Of a DNA stretch of 64,000 nucleotides, positions 18,041-27,017 are shown in pieces (within the stretch, counting starts at the first letter, position 1; each line of letters begins with the position of its first letter). The stretch covers positions 3,720,001 to 3,784,000 of the forward strand of contig NZ_CP029194.1 in the NCBI RefSeq assembly GCF_008642375.1. Direction: 5' to 3'. Below the pieces are notes generated by a model. That model saw nothing but the letters and a program-made list of their open reading frames with translations. It was not told where the DNA came from and did not search any database. Made by a program: the position numbers and the translations under genes. Source of the DNA: Streptomyces venezuelae (lineage in GTDB: Bacteria > Actinomycetota > Actinomycetes > Streptomycetales > Streptomycetaceae).

Positions 18041-19423
18041 CTACGCCGCCGACAGGTCCATCCGCGCGTGGAACTCCCGCACCACCGCCTCTCCCGCGTA
18101 CGGCTCCAGGCTCTCCCTCAGGTCGTCCAGGTACTCGGCGCCCCGCGACGACCGCAGCGTGCCCAGGAGTTCGAGCGCCTGCGTCCCCGTCCGGCAGGCC
18201 TGCTCCACCTCCCGCTGCTGCACCTGCGCCGAGGCCAGCAGGGCCAGACCGATCGCCCGGCGCCGCGCCCGCGTCTCCGGGTGCCCCGCGACCGACTCCC
18301 GCGCCGCCCGCGCCGCCGCCTCCGCCTGCCCCAGGTCCCGGTAGCAGTGCGCCAGTTCGTCCGCGAGATAGGCGCGGTCGAAGTGCGCGATCCACACCGG
18401 GTCGTCGCCCGCCTCCGGATCGGCCCGCTCCAGCGCCCGCACGGCACGGCCCGCCGCCGTCTCGAAGGAGCTCTCGTCCCCCATCAGCGCGTGCCCGCGC
18501 GCCTCGGCCGCGAGGAACATCGCCTCCGCCCGCGGCGGCACCTTGCCCCGCGCCCCCTCCTGCGCCGCCCGTGCCAACTGGGCGATCTCCCGGGGGTTCC
18601 CGAGCTGCGCGGCGAGGTGGCTCATCGACGCGGCCAGGACATAGCCGCCGTAGCCCCGGTCCCCCGCCGCCTGCGCGAGCCGCAGCGCCTGGATGTAGTA
18701 GCGCTGCGCGAGCCCCGGTTCGCCCGTGTCCACCGCCATGTACCCGGCGAGCTCGGTCAGCCGCGCCGCCGCCGCGAACAGCTGCCGGCCCACGGCCTCC
18801 CGGTACGAGCCCGAAAGCATCCCCGACACCACGCTGTTGAGGTAGTGCACCACCACCGGCCGTACGTGACCGCTGCCGAACCGTCGGTCGAGGTCGACCA
18901 GCGCGCTCGTCATCTCCCGTACCGCCGCGACGTCCGCGACCCCGACGCGCGCGCCCGCGAGCCGCGCCACGTGCGTGTCCGGCCCGGTGATCAGCCAGTC
19001 CCTGCTCGGCTCGACGAGCGCGGAGGCCGCGACCGTGGAGCCCGTCAGGAAGTCCCGCCTGCCCACGTCACTGCGCCACAGCTCGCAGGCCTGCTCGATC
19101 GCCCCGAGGACGGTCGGCGCGAACTGGAGTCCCACGCCCGCGGCGAGGTTCCGGCCGTTCGCCATCCCGACCTCGTCGATCGTGACCGTCCGGCCCAGCT
19201 TGCGGCCCAGGGCCTCCGCGATGATGCCCGGCGCCCGGCCGCGCGGCTGCTGCCCGCGCAACCACCGCGCCACCGACGTCTTGTCGTACCGCAGGTCGAG
19301 GCCGCGCTCCGCGCCGACCATGTTGACCCTGCGGGCGAGGCCGGCGTGCGAGCAGGCCGCCTCCTGGATGAGCGCCTGGAGCCGTTCGTTCGGCTGACGC
19401 GCGACGAGTGGCCTGGCTGCCAT
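18041..19423 (-). CDS. XRE-type DNA-binding regulator with TPR-like helical domain
   Basis: 460 residues. The N-terminus (ERLQALIQEAACSHAGLARRVN, TSVARWLRGQQPRGRAPGIIAE) is a helix-turn-helix region. The rest is a long alpha-helical array of tetratricopeptide character (LAQRYYIQALRLAQAAGDRGYGGYVLAASMSHLAAQLGNP). The architecture matches NsdA-like developmental and antibiotic regulators of Streptomyces; I cannot tell which paralogue. ATG 19423 is preceded by GGGGG. Its promoter region carries three TGATCAC boxes (19448-19482), probably an operator. It has no co-directional neighbour close enough to form an operon. Confidence 0.85.
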   Translation of the reverse strand: MAARPLVARQPNERLQALIQEAACSHAGLARRVNMVGAERGLDLRYDKTSVARWLRGQQPRGRAPGIIAEALGRKLGRTVTIDEVGMANGRNLAAGVGLQFAPTVLGAIEQACELWRSDVGRRDFLTGSTVAASALVEPSRDWLITGPDTHVARLAGARVGVADVAAVREMTSALVDLDRRFGSGHVRPVVVHYLNSVVSGMLSGSYREAVGRQLFAAAARLTELAGYMAVDTGEPGLAQRYYIQALRLAQAAGDRGYGGYVLAASMSHLAAQLGNPREIAQLARAAQEGARGKVPPRAEAMFLAAEARGHALMGDESSFETAAGRAVRALERADPEAGDDPVWIAHFDRAYLADELAHCYRDLGQAEAAARAARESVAGHPETRARRRAIGLALLASAQVQQREVEQACRTGTQALELLGTLRSSRGAEYLDDLRESLEPYAGEAVVREFHARMDLSAA

Positions 19424-19447
19424 GAGTTACCCCCTGAGGCCGAACGA

Positions 19448-19483
19448 TGATCACAGGTGCAGTGATCACGAGAAGTGATCACT
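19448..19483. promoter_or_regulatory. Three TGATCAC boxes upstream of the XRE-TPR gene
   Basis: TGATCAC occurs at 19448-19454, 19463-19469 and 19476-19482, spaced 15 and 13 bases. The last is a perfect ten-base palindrome AGTGATCACT (19474-19483), and the second reads CAGTGATCACG. AGTGA-TCAC is also the form reported for some BldD sites. The boxes begin 25 bases upstream of the start codon, so a bound protein would block transcription or early elongation. Confidence 0.6.
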
Positions 19484-19718
19484 GCCCGGTGGATATCCGG
19501 TCAATGCCGATGTGAACACGCGAAACCGGACAGGCCGGCGTCGTACGTGCCGCACGGTCGGCACCGGACACGCCGGCCGCGACGCTGCCGCCGGCGCCCC
19601 CACTGGTGCGTACCCACCCCCGCTCCCCCGGCCCCCGCGCGCCCCCGTCGGTGCACCCGTGCGCCCCGTATGCAGGATCGATGCGTCACACCGCTCTCCC
19701 CCGCGCCCGTAACCCCAG

Positions 19719-20417
19719 GTGACGGGCGCAGTTGTGCTCACCGTGGAAGAGACCATCGGAGTCACGGAAGCCGCACAGATCCCCCAGCAGCGAGGCGAGC
19801 AACTGCTGGACAACGCCGTGCGGTACGCGGAAGAGCGGCACTGGGACGTGTTCCCCGGGACCTGGCTTGAGGCCGTCGAAGGCAGGGAGCGCTGCTCCTG
19901 CGGCGCGGAGTGCGCCGTCCCCGGCGCGCACGCCGTCAAGCCCGACTGGTCGACCCAGGCCACCGGGAGCGGCGTCGGGGCACGGCGCATGTGGTCGAAG
20001 ACACCGAAGGCGTCGATCCTGCTGCCGACGGGCCGGACGTTCGACGCGATCGAGGTGTCGGAATCGGCCGGGGTCCTGGCACTCGCCCGCATGGAGCGCA
20101 TGGACCTGACGCTCGGCCCCGTCACCTGCACGCCGGACCGCCGGATGTTCTTCTTCGTGCTGCCGGGCGCCGCCGCCAAGGTGCCCGACCTCGTCCGCAA
20201 GCTGGGCTGGATCCCGACCTCGATCGACCTCGTGACGCGCGGCGAGGGCCATTACGTGGCGGCCCCGCCCACCCGGATCGGCGGCGTCGGCGCGGTGCAG
20301 TGGGCGCGGCGGCCCACCCCGGCGAACCGCTGGCTCCCCGACGCGGAGGAGCTGATCAGCCCCCTCGCGTACGCGTGCGGCCGAGAAGCGGCGGAGGCCC
20401 GTTCCCGGGCGCAGTGA
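19719..20417 (+). CDS. Primase/polymerase-N-domain-like protein
   Basis: About 232 residues, resembling the N-terminal domain of bifunctional DNA primase/polymerases (LLDNAVRYAEERHWDVFPGTWLE, a CSCGAECAVPGAHAVKPDW metal-type segment, PPTRIGGVGAVQW). The helicase part found in phage-type proteins is absent, and the usual active-site acidic pair is not evident, so catalytic activity is doubtful. Starts at GTG 19719, 19734 and 19743 are all possible. The last gives VEETIGVTEAAQIP, which I recall as the usual N-terminus of homologues. It lies divergent from the XRE-TPR gene. Confidence 0.7.
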   Translation: MTGAVVLTVEETIGVTEAAQIPQQRGEQLLDNAVRYAEERHWDVFPGTWLEAVEGRERCSCGAECAVPGAHAVKPDWSTQATGSGVGARRMWSKTPKASILLPTGRTFDAIEVSESAGVLALARMERMDLTLGPVTCTPDRRMFFFVLPGAAAKVPDLVRKLGWIPTSIDLVTRGEGHYVAAPPTRIGGVGAVQWARRPTPANRWLPDAEELISPLAYACGREAAEARSRAQ

Positions 20418-20491
20418 TCCCTGGGCCGGGTCAGGCCTCACCCGTATGGTGGTGCCCTTGTACACGGGGACAACCGAAGGGTTGACGGACC

Positions 20492-21349
20492 ATGCCTGAC
20501 CAGGCATTTGACGGAGTATTCGAGAAGGCGGGCGCCACTGCGGGCACCGCACCGGGTTCCGGTGCGGTGCCCGCGGTGCGTGTCGAGGGGCTGTGGAAGC
20601 GTTTCGGCCAGCAGATCGCGGTGAACGGGATCGATCTCGTCCTGCCGGCGGGGAAGTTCATCGGGCTCGTCGGGCCCAACGGGGCCGGAAAGACCACCAC
20701 CCTCTCCATGATCACCGGACTGCTCCGGCCCGATCAGGGGCGGATCCTGGTCGCCGGGCACGACGTCTGGGCGGACCCCGAGTCGGTCGCCCGGGTCAAG
20801 GCCCGGATCGGGATCCTGCCGGAGGGCCTGCGGCTCTTCGAGCGGCTCTCCGGCCGTGAACTCCTCGCCTACAGCGGCCGGCTGCGGGGGCTGCCGGGCG
20901 CCGAGGTCGACAAGCGGGCGGCGCAGCTCCTCGACGTCCTCGACCTGACCGGCTCGCAGAACAAGCTGGTCGTCGACTACTCGACCGGCATGCGCAAGAA
21001 GATCGGTCTCGCCGCCGCCCTCCTCCACAACCCCGAGGTGCTCTTCCTCGACGAGCCGTTCGAGGGCGTCGACCCGGTCTCCGCGCAGACCATCCGCGGG
21101 GTCCTGGAGCGGTACACCCAGTCCGGCGCGACCGTCGTCTTCTCCAGCCACGTCATGGAGCTGGTCGAGTCGCTCTGCGACTGGGTCGCCGTGATGGCGG
21201 CGGGCCGGATCCGCGCGCAGGGCACGCTCGCGGAGGTCCGAGGCGACCGGCCCTCGCTCCAGGCGGCGTTCCTGGAGCTGGTCGGGGCGAACGGGCGCGA
21301 GACGGCCGGGGAGTCCCTGGACTGGCTGGGCGGCGGGGCGCAGCGATGA
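20492..21349 (+). CDS. ABC transporter ATP-binding protein
   Basis: 285 residues. Walker A GPNGAGKTT (61-69), signature VDYSTGMRKKIGLAAALL, Walker B VLFLDEP and the switch His in SSHVMELVESL are all present. It is of the ABC-2/bacitracin-exporter type (Ecsa/NatA-like). The first 25 residues are a Gly/Ala extension not needed for function. ATG 20492. Its stop overlaps the permease start by four bases, so one ATPase gene and one permease gene make a two-gene exporter. The substrate is unknown. Confidence 0.92.
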   Translation: MPDQAFDGVFEKAGATAGTAPGSGAVPAVRVEGLWKRFGQQIAVNGIDLVLPAGKFIGLVGPNGAGKTTTLSMITGLLRPDQGRILVAGHDVWADPESVARVKARIGILPEGLRLFERLSGRELLAYSGRLRGLPGAEVDKRAAQLLDVLDLTGSQNKLVVDYSTGMRKKIGLAAALLHNPEVLFLDEPFEGVDPVSAQTIRGVLERYTQSGATVVFSSHVMELVESLCDWVAVMAAGRIRAQGTLAEVRGDRPSLQAAFLELVGANGRETAGESLDWLGGGAQR

Positions 21350-23004
21350 GCACGAACGCCACGGCCCTTTCCGCCTCCGCCTCGCCCTCCCCTTCCCCCG
21401 CCCCCGTACCGTCCCTCACCTCGGTCTTCGTGCAGCTCAAGCTGTCGCTGCTGAAGAACGGGCTGCGGCAGTCGGGCGGGCGGACCGCCGCGTACATCGT
21501 CTCGATCGTCCTCGGTGTCCTCTTCGCCGCGTCCATGGTGCTGTCCTCCGTCCTGCTGCGGGGCAGCACGGACGCCGACACGATCGCGGTCCTCCTCACG
21601 GGGGTCGTGGCGCTCTCGTGGGCGGTCATGCCGCTGTTCGTGCCGACCGGGGACGAGACGCTCGACCCGTCGCGGCTCGTGATGCTGCCGCTGCGGCCCC
21701 GGCCGCTGGTGCGCGCCCTGCTCGTGGCGTCCCTGGTGGGCGTCGGGCCGTTCCTCACGCTGTGCCTGGCGTTCGGCGCGGCCGTGTCGGTCGCGCACGG
21801 CGCCGCCGGAACGGTCGTCGCCGTCCTCGCCGTCCCGCTCGTGACGGTCGTGTGCGTGGCGCTGTCCCGGGCGGTGGTCGCGGCCAACATCCGGCTCCTG
21901 ACCTCCCGCAAGGGCCGGGACCTGGCGTTGCTCAGCGGTCTGGTGATCGCGGTCGGCATGCAGCTGGTCAACTTCGGCGCCCAGCGCCTCGGCCAGGCCG
22001 GCGGCCTCGGCCCGCTCGAACCGGCGGCCACCGTCGTCGGCTGGCTGCCGCCCGCCGCCGCGATCGGCGCCGTGGACGCGGCGAGCACCGGCGACTACGC
22101 CGTGGCGGCGGCCCGGCTGCTGCTCACGGCGGCGGCGCTCGTGGCGCTCGTGCACTGGTGGCAGCGGAGCCTGGTGAAGCTGATGGTCGAGCCGGACGGC
22201 TCCACGATCGGCGCGTCGTCCGACAAGGGCGTCCGCGAGAAGTCCGGCGGTACGGGGCTGCTCGGCCGGATCCTGCCGGGCGGGCGCACGGGCGCGACCA
22301 TGGAACGGACCCTGCGGTACATCTGGCGCGATCCCAAGACGAAGGCCGCGTGGGTGACCTCGCTGGCCATGGGCGTGATCGTGCCGATCTTCAACGCCTT
22401 CCAGGGGACGGGCTCGATCTACTGGGCGTGCTTCGCCTCGGGCATGCTCGGCGTCCAGATGTACAACCAGTTCGGCCAGGACACCTCGGCCTTCTGGATG
22501 GTCGCGCAGACCGTCTCGACGACGGCCGACGCGTACGCCGAACTCCGGGCGCGGGCGCTGGCCCTGTTGTGGGTGACCCTGCCGTTCACCGCGCTGGTGA
22601 CGGTGGCGACGGCCGCCGTCCTCGGCGACTGGTCGGCCCTCCCGGAGGCGCTCGGCCTGTCGTTCGGCCTGCTGGGCGCGCTGCTGGGTTCGGGCGCGGT
22701 GGCCTCGGCGGTCTTCCCGTACTCGATCCCGCAGGACAGCGGTTACAAGAACGTGGTGCCGGGGCAGGGCGGTCTGGCCTGGATGTCGATCCTCGGCGGC
22801 ATGATCGGGTCCATCCTGCTGTGCGCCCCGCTCATCGGCGCGACGGTCTACCTCCACCTCTCCGACCGGCAGTCCCTGCTGTGGCTCGTCCTCCCGGCCG
22901 GCGTCCTCTACGGCGCGCTGCTCGTCCAGGCGGGGCTGAAGCTGGCGGCGCCGCGCACGGCGCGGCGGCTGCCGGAGATCCTGACGGCGGTCAGCAAGGG
23001 GTGA
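21346..23004 (+). CDS. ABC transporter permease
   Basis: 552 residues with roughly 12 hydrophobic segments (for instance AAYIVSIVLGVLFAASMVL, VGPFLTLCLAFGAAVSVAHG and MSILGGMIGSILLCAPLIGA). The N-terminus is a short Ser/Pro/Ala cytoplasmic tail. Central loops contain RTLRYIWRDPKTKAAWVTSL, a coupling-helix-like segment. It forms the membrane part of the exporter with the upstream ATPase (ATGA overlap). The fused two-half layout (membrane, loop, membrane) fits large ABC-2 permeases of Actinobacteria. Confidence 0.9.
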   Translation: MSTNATALSASASPSPSPAPVPSLTSVFVQLKLSLLKNGLRQSGGRTAAYIVSIVLGVLFAASMVLSSVLLRGSTDADTIAVLLTGVVALSWAVMPLFVPTGDETLDPSRLVMLPLRPRPLVRALLVASLVGVGPFLTLCLAFGAAVSVAHGAAGTVVAVLAVPLVTVVCVALSRAVVAANIRLLTSRKGRDLALLSGLVIAVGMQLVNFGAQRLGQAGGLGPLEPAATVVGWLPPAAAIGAVDAASTGDYAVAAARLLLTAAALVALVHWWQRSLVKLMVEPDGSTIGASSDKGVREKSGGTGLLGRILPGGRTGATMERTLRYIWRDPKTKAAWVTSLAMGVIVPIFNAFQGTGSIYWACFASGMLGVQMYNQFGQDTSAFWMVAQTVSTTADAYAELRARALALLWVTLPFTALVTVATAAVLGDWSALPEALGLSFGLLGALLGSGAVASAVFPYSIPQDSGYKNVVPGQGGLAWMSILGGMIGSILLCAPLIGATVYLHLSDRQSLLWLVLPAGVLYGALLVQAGLKLAAPRTARRLPEILTAVSKG

Positions 23005-23028
23005 CCCTCCCGCGCTACCGGTCACCCG

Positions 23029-23460
23029 TCAGGAGACGGGTGACCGGCGTCGCACCAGGGACGCGAGTGCGGTGACGCCGACGACGAGGGCGAGGGAGCG
23101 GAGGGGGAGGAGCGCCCCGGGTGCGTCATCGATGAGGTCGATGCCGTTCCCCAGGGCGACGACCCAGGCGACGGTGCCCACGAGCACCATCGGACCGACC
23201 CGCCGCTCCCCGGTGATCCGCATGCCCGCCCACAGGACGAACGGCATCGCCAGGAACGTGTTGATCAGCGCGTTCGTGAACGCCTGGTCCGCCGAGTAGC
23301 CGGGCGCGGCGCCCAGCGTCGCGGCGGCCTGGCTGCTGAAGGACAGCCGCAGGGTGTCGGACAGCACGAGATGCGCCGCCGCGACGGCGATCAGGGAGAC
23401 GACGAGCGCCTTGAGGAGGCGGGGGGCGGTCGCGCTGCGCGGGGATGAGGGCGGGGCCAT
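23029..23460 (-). CDS. Small four-helix membrane protein
   Basis: 143 residues with about four membrane helices (LLKALVVSLIAVAAAHLVL, ALINTFLAMPFVLWAGMRI, VGPMVLVGTVAWVVALGNGI, LLPLRSLALVVGVTALASLV). No family is recognised. It converges on the ABC permease. The start is ATG 23460. The promoter overlaps a large palindrome (23469-23500), so it is probably tightly regulated. Confidence 0.75.
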   Translation of the reverse strand: MAPPSSPRSATAPRLLKALVVSLIAVAAAHLVLSDTLRLSFSSQAAATLGAAPGYSADQAFTNALINTFLAMPFVLWAGMRITGERRVGPMVLVGTVAWVVALGNGIDLIDDAPGALLPLRSLALVVGVTALASLVRRRSPVS

Positions 23461-23468
23461 GGGGTCGA

Positions 23469-23500
23469 CTATACGCAGTGTGTATACACAGGGTTTATAG
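23469..23500. promoter_or_regulatory. 32-bp two-tier palindrome over the membrane-protein promoter
   Basis: The core TGTGTATACACA (23479-23490) is a perfect 12-base palindrome. Outer arms CTATA (23469-23473) and TATAG (23496-23500) share the same centre (23484.5). The site begins nine bases upstream of the start codon at 23460. GTATAC-centred sites are typical of GntR/YtrA-family dimers. No such regulator gene lies nearby. Confidence 0.65.
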
Positions 23501-23686
23501 GGGGTGGTCGGGGCTCCCCCCGTGTGCGGCCCCGAGGGGGAGTCGGGGTGCGGTCAGGGTCGGGTCCGGGTGATCACCGATGAGCAACTTGCGGTGTGGG
23601 AGCGATGGTTGATCCAGGCGAACAAGCCGAACCAGTCACAGTGCCACCCACTCCGCCTCGCCCCGCCTCGCCCCCAGGAGTCACCG

Positions 23687-24745
23687 ATGACCGCCCTCCC
23701 CCACTCCCGCCCTCACGCCCTTCACCGTCTCGCCGTCACCGGCCTCGCGCTGGCCGCCGTCACCGCCGGGATCGGGGCCGCACCCGCAGCGACGGCCGCA
23801 CCCGTCCCGCACCACTCCCCCGGCCCGGTCCGCGCGCTGCTCGCCACCCTGCCCGACGACGTGACGGACGCGGCCCTGGTGCGGGTGGCCGGCCGGGGCG
23901 TGCGCGGCTCGTACACCGGGACGGCCGGGCCGGTGGCGGCGGACGCGCGGTTCCCGGTGGGGAGCGTGACCAAGGTGTTCACCGACGCCGTGCTCCTCCA
24001 GCTCGTCGCCGAGCGCCGGATCGACATCGACGAGCCCGTACGCCGCCACCTGCCCGAGCTGATCCCGGCCGCCCACTCCGGAGTGACGGTCCGCCAGCTC
24101 CTCGACCACACCAGCGACTTCCCCCGGCCCGCGAAGGTCCCGCTCGAACCGCGCGGGGTGGTGACCGCCTCCTTCGAGGCCGACACCTCCGGCCGCGTTC
24201 CGGCGCCCGGCACCGTCCAGCAGTACAACGGGCTCAACAGCTTCGTCGCCGGTTTGCTCGTGGAGCGGCTCACCGGCCGCACCTTCGCCGACGAGCTCGA
24301 CCGGCGCGTCCTGCGCCCGCTCGCCCTGCACGACACCGCACTCTCCGAGGAGCCGGCCATCGCCTGGTCCTGGGCGGAGGGCGGGCTGACGTCCACCGCG
24401 GCCGACCTCGACAGATTCCTCCGCGCCCTGCTGGGCGGGCGGCTGCTCCCTCCGGCCCAGCAGCGGCACCTCTTCGAGATACCCGGGGTCCCCGGCGCCC
24501 CCGAGAACACCAGCTGCCCCAAGGGCACGGCCTGCTTCAGCGCCGGCGGACTGATGGGCATCGACCTGAACGGCCACAGGGTCTGGGGCAAGACCGGCTC
24601 CAGCGGCGGCTGGACCAGCGGCGTGTTCGCGACGACCGACCCGCACCGCCGAGTCACCTACACCCTGCGCCCCGACCCCAAGGCCACCCCCGAGGCGCAG
24701 CGCGACCGGGTCGTGGAGGTGGTCGGGGCGGCACTCGCGAAGTAG
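23687..24745 (+). CDS. Secreted serine beta-lactamase/DD-peptidase-family hydrolase
   Basis: 352 residues. A twin-length signal peptide (about 1-38) precedes a class C/R61-type fold. The nucleophile motif is SVTK (Ser93, Lys96), and the third motif is KTG in WGKTGSSGGWTSG. The second motif, normally Tyr-x-Asn (YSN in R61), reads Tyr180-Asn-Gly, so the Asn is displaced. It could be a D,D-carboxypeptidase, a beta-lactamase-like esterase or a peptidase. I start at ATG 23687, six bases after AGGAG; longer frames upstream lack a signal peptide. It is monocistronic. Confidence 0.87.
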   Translation: MTALPHSRPHALHRLAVTGLALAAVTAGIGAAPAATAAPVPHHSPGPVRALLATLPDDVTDAALVRVAGRGVRGSYTGTAGPVAADARFPVGSVTKVFTDAVLLQLVAERRIDIDEPVRRHLPELIPAAHSGVTVRQLLDHTSDFPRPAKVPLEPRGVVTASFEADTSGRVPAPGTVQQYNGLNSFVAGLLVERLTGRTFADELDRRVLRPLALHDTALSEEPAIAWSWAEGGLTSTAADLDRFLRALLGGRLLPPAQQRHLFEIPGVPGAPENTSCPKGTACFSAGGLMGIDLNGHRVWGKTGSSGGWTSGVFATTDPHRRVTYTLRPDPKATPEAQRDRVVEVVGAALAK

Positions 24746-24918
24746 CGGCCGCCGCCGGCTCGGAGCCCTCGGCCGCCGACCGAACGCCGTTGCGCGGCAG
24801 GTACGGCATGACGCCGGTACCGGCCCTCGCGCGATCCATTGCCAAGCAATGTGACGTGTGCCATTTTACTGCCAGCCCGTCACGGGTGGACATCTGTTCC
24901 AGTCTCTGGGAGTGAATC

Positions 24919-25857
24919 TTGCGCGCCCTCGTCACCGCTCTGCTGATCACGGCCATCGCGGCCACCCCCCTCCAGACCGCACAAGCCGCCCAAGCCGCCC
25001 CGCCCGGGCCCAAGCCGGACCATGCCGTCACTGACCCAGGGCAGCGTCCGGCCCACGGCAACACCAAGGGCGCTCCCGGCGGGGGCGGCGGGCTGGAGTC
25101 CCGCATCCTGCCGATCGTCCACACGTGTAGCCCGTCCCTGAGAATCCGGGCGCAGGAGATGACGGCCGCCCAACTGACGGCGACCTGCGAGAGCCTGGCC
25201 AACCAGGACGCCTTCTTCCACGGCGTGGTGAAGGACTCAGGGCCGGTAGCGAACGACTACAACACCACCCTGGAGGTCGACGTCTTCAACTCAAGCGCCG
25301 ACTACAAGGCCTACGCGCGGAAGATCTACGGCATCGACACCAACAACGGCGGCATGTACCTGGAGGGAGACCCCGCCAAGCCGGGCAACCAGCCGCGGTT
25401 CATCTGCTACGAACGCACCGACGTGAGCCCGGGCTGGCAGATCTGGAACCTCAACCACGAGTACGCCCACTACCTCGACGGCCGCTTCGACCTGTACGGC
25501 GACTTCAACGCCGGCCAGACCACCCCGACCGTGTGGTGGGGCGAGGGCCTCGCGGAGTACATATCGTATTCCTACCGCGGCGTCACCTACACCAACGCGA
25601 TAGCCGAGGCCGGCAAGCACACCTACTCCCTGCGCACGCTGTTCGACACCACCTACGCCAACAGCGACGCCGCCCGCACCTACAACTGGGGCTACCTCGC
25701 CGTCCGTTACATGATCGAGAGACACCCGGACGACGTCGCCACCGTGCTCGGCCACTACCGCACCGGCAACTGGGCCGCGGCGCGCGCCCACCTCACGTCG
25801 CTGGACTACGAGAGCGATTGGAACGCCTGGCTGACGTCCGTGGCGACGAGCTCCTGA
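24919..25857 (+). CDS. Secreted short M9 (collagenase-like) metallopeptidase
   Basis: 312 residues. A signal peptide (1-26) and a Gly/Pro-rich propeptide-like stretch are followed by the gluzincin site HEYAHYLDGRFD (His180, Glu181, His184), with the distal Glu213 in WWGEGLAEYIS. This is the M9 collagenase pattern. Known Streptomyces collagenases are two to three times longer, with an activator domain before and PKD/binding domains after; here only the peptidase half remains, with intact active site. The start is TTG 24919, six bases after GGGAG. It may cleave smaller peptides than native collagen (inference). Confidence 0.85.
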   Translation: MRALVTALLITAIAATPLQTAQAAQAAPPGPKPDHAVTDPGQRPAHGNTKGAPGGGGGLESRILPIVHTCSPSLRIRAQEMTAAQLTATCESLANQDAFFHGVVKDSGPVANDYNTTLEVDVFNSSADYKAYARKIYGIDTNNGGMYLEGDPAKPGNQPRFICYERTDVSPGWQIWNLNHEYAHYLDGRFDLYGDFNAGQTTPTVWWGEGLAEYISYSYRGVTYTNAIAEAGKHTYSLRTLFDTTYANSDAARTYNWGYLAVRYMIERHPDDVATVLGHYRTGNWAAARAHLTSLDYESDWNAWLTSVATSS

Positions 25858-25882
25858 CCCGTACGCCCGGACCACGACTCCC

Positions 25883-26920
25883 CTAGGTGACGGCGCCCTC
25901 GGCGTACCGGTCGAAGCGTTCCCGCCAGGGGACCGGCTTGTCGTCCGGGCGGCTCCGGGGCAGGCCGTGGCGTTGCTCGTGCTCTTCCCAGGCCGCTTCC
26001 CTGCGACAGGGGCCGCAGCGCGTCTCGTCGACCGCCGGCCGGAAGACGTGCGGGTTTCCCGGGCCCTCGCAGGCGATCAGCGGCGCCGGGCGGGCGGGCG
26101 GCTCGGCAGGAGCCTCCGGGACGTCCGGGACGAGCGGAGCCGGCATCTTCTCCGTCAGGCGGTGCCGCAGGAAGCCCACCGCCGACCGCACGCCGGTGCC
26201 CGGCAGGTACGCCGTCAGTGCGCGGCGCAGGTCGGCGGCCGGGATCCCGCGCCGGAGCCATTCCGCCGCCTGCTCGGCCAGCCCCCGTGCCTCCCGGACC
26301 CCGAGCAGCAGGTCCTTGTGGCTGTGACGGAGGGACAGCAACAGGCGTTCGGCCGTGAGGAATTCCGGGTCGCCGTCCGGCGGGGCGGGGTCCGCCTCGA
26401 TGTCCGCCTCGGGGGCGGGGTCCGGCTGCGGGTCCGGGTCCGGGTCCGGTTCGCGTTCCGCCCGCGCTTTGGGGGGTGGGTGGGGATCGTTCTTCCCAGA
26501 GTCTTTGTCTACCGGTTTATAGGTTCGGGCATTCCGGTCCCGTGACGAACCGGCTTTCGGCTCCCGCTCACTCGGTGACTCGGGCGGCTCGCCGCCGCCC
26601 CGGAGGGCGATCGCCTCCTCGCTCGTGAGGGTGACGTTCGACGCGAGCTGGTCGGTGACCCAACGCCCCCGCTCGTTCTGCCACCTCCACTCGTGGAGGT
26701 ACCCGTTCGCGATCAGGTGCTTCCTCGCGTTCCGGTACTCCCTGGGCGTCAGCTCCAGCGCCTCCGCGTACTTGCCGAGGGCCTCGTAGCGCTCCTTCTC
26801 GGGGAGGCTCTGCACGATGAGGATCAGGACCTTCGCGTCGCTGTTCATCCGACGCGAGTAGAGGATCTCGTTCGAAGCCTTCGTGTAGCTGCGCGTAGGC
26901 GCGATAACATGCCGAAGCAT
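25883..26920 (-). CDS. Helix-turn-helix protein with charged linker, function unknown
   Basis: 345 residues. The N-terminus (MLRHVIAPTRSYTKASNEIL, RMNSDAKVLILIVQSLP, EALELTPREYRNARKHLIANGYLHEWRW) is a winged-helix region as found in many Streptomyces plasmid- and element-related proteins. The middle is an Asp/Pro/Glu-rich disordered linker (EPDPDPDPQPDPAPEADIEAD). The C-terminus is helical, with a possible zinc motif CxxC in ETRCGPCRREAAWEEHEQRHG. ATG 26920 is chosen because homologous N-termini begin there; the frame extends to 27031. It may bind DNA and regulate a nearby unit; I cannot assign it. Confidence 0.75.
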   Translation of the reverse strand: MLRHVIAPTRSYTKASNEILYSRRMNSDAKVLILIVQSLPEKERYEALGKYAEALELTPREYRNARKHLIANGYLHEWRWQNERGRWVTDQLASNVTLTSEEAIALRGGGEPPESPSEREPKAGSSRDRNARTYKPVDKDSGKNDPHPPPKARAEREPDPDPDPQPDPAPEADIEADPAPPDGDPEFLTAERLLLSLRHSHKDLLLGVREARGLAEQAAEWLRRGIPAADLRRALTAYLPGTGVRSAVGFLRHRLTEKMPAPLVPDVPEAPAEPPARPAPLIACEGPGNPHVFRPAVDETRCGPCRREAAWEEHEQRHGLPRSRPDDKPVPWRERFDRYAEGAVT

Positions 26921-27017
26921 TTCTGGTGGACCTCTGGATTCCACTGGGCGTGAAGGTCCTCGGACGGTGTTGGCGCACCCCCGGGGACCGCTCCCTTTAC
27001 GGAGCGTGATAACAGGG

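Noticed and set aside
23504..23686. Extension of the serine hydrolase to 23504
   Set aside because: It would place 61 residues before a typical signal peptide; ATG 23687 has a proper ribosome site.
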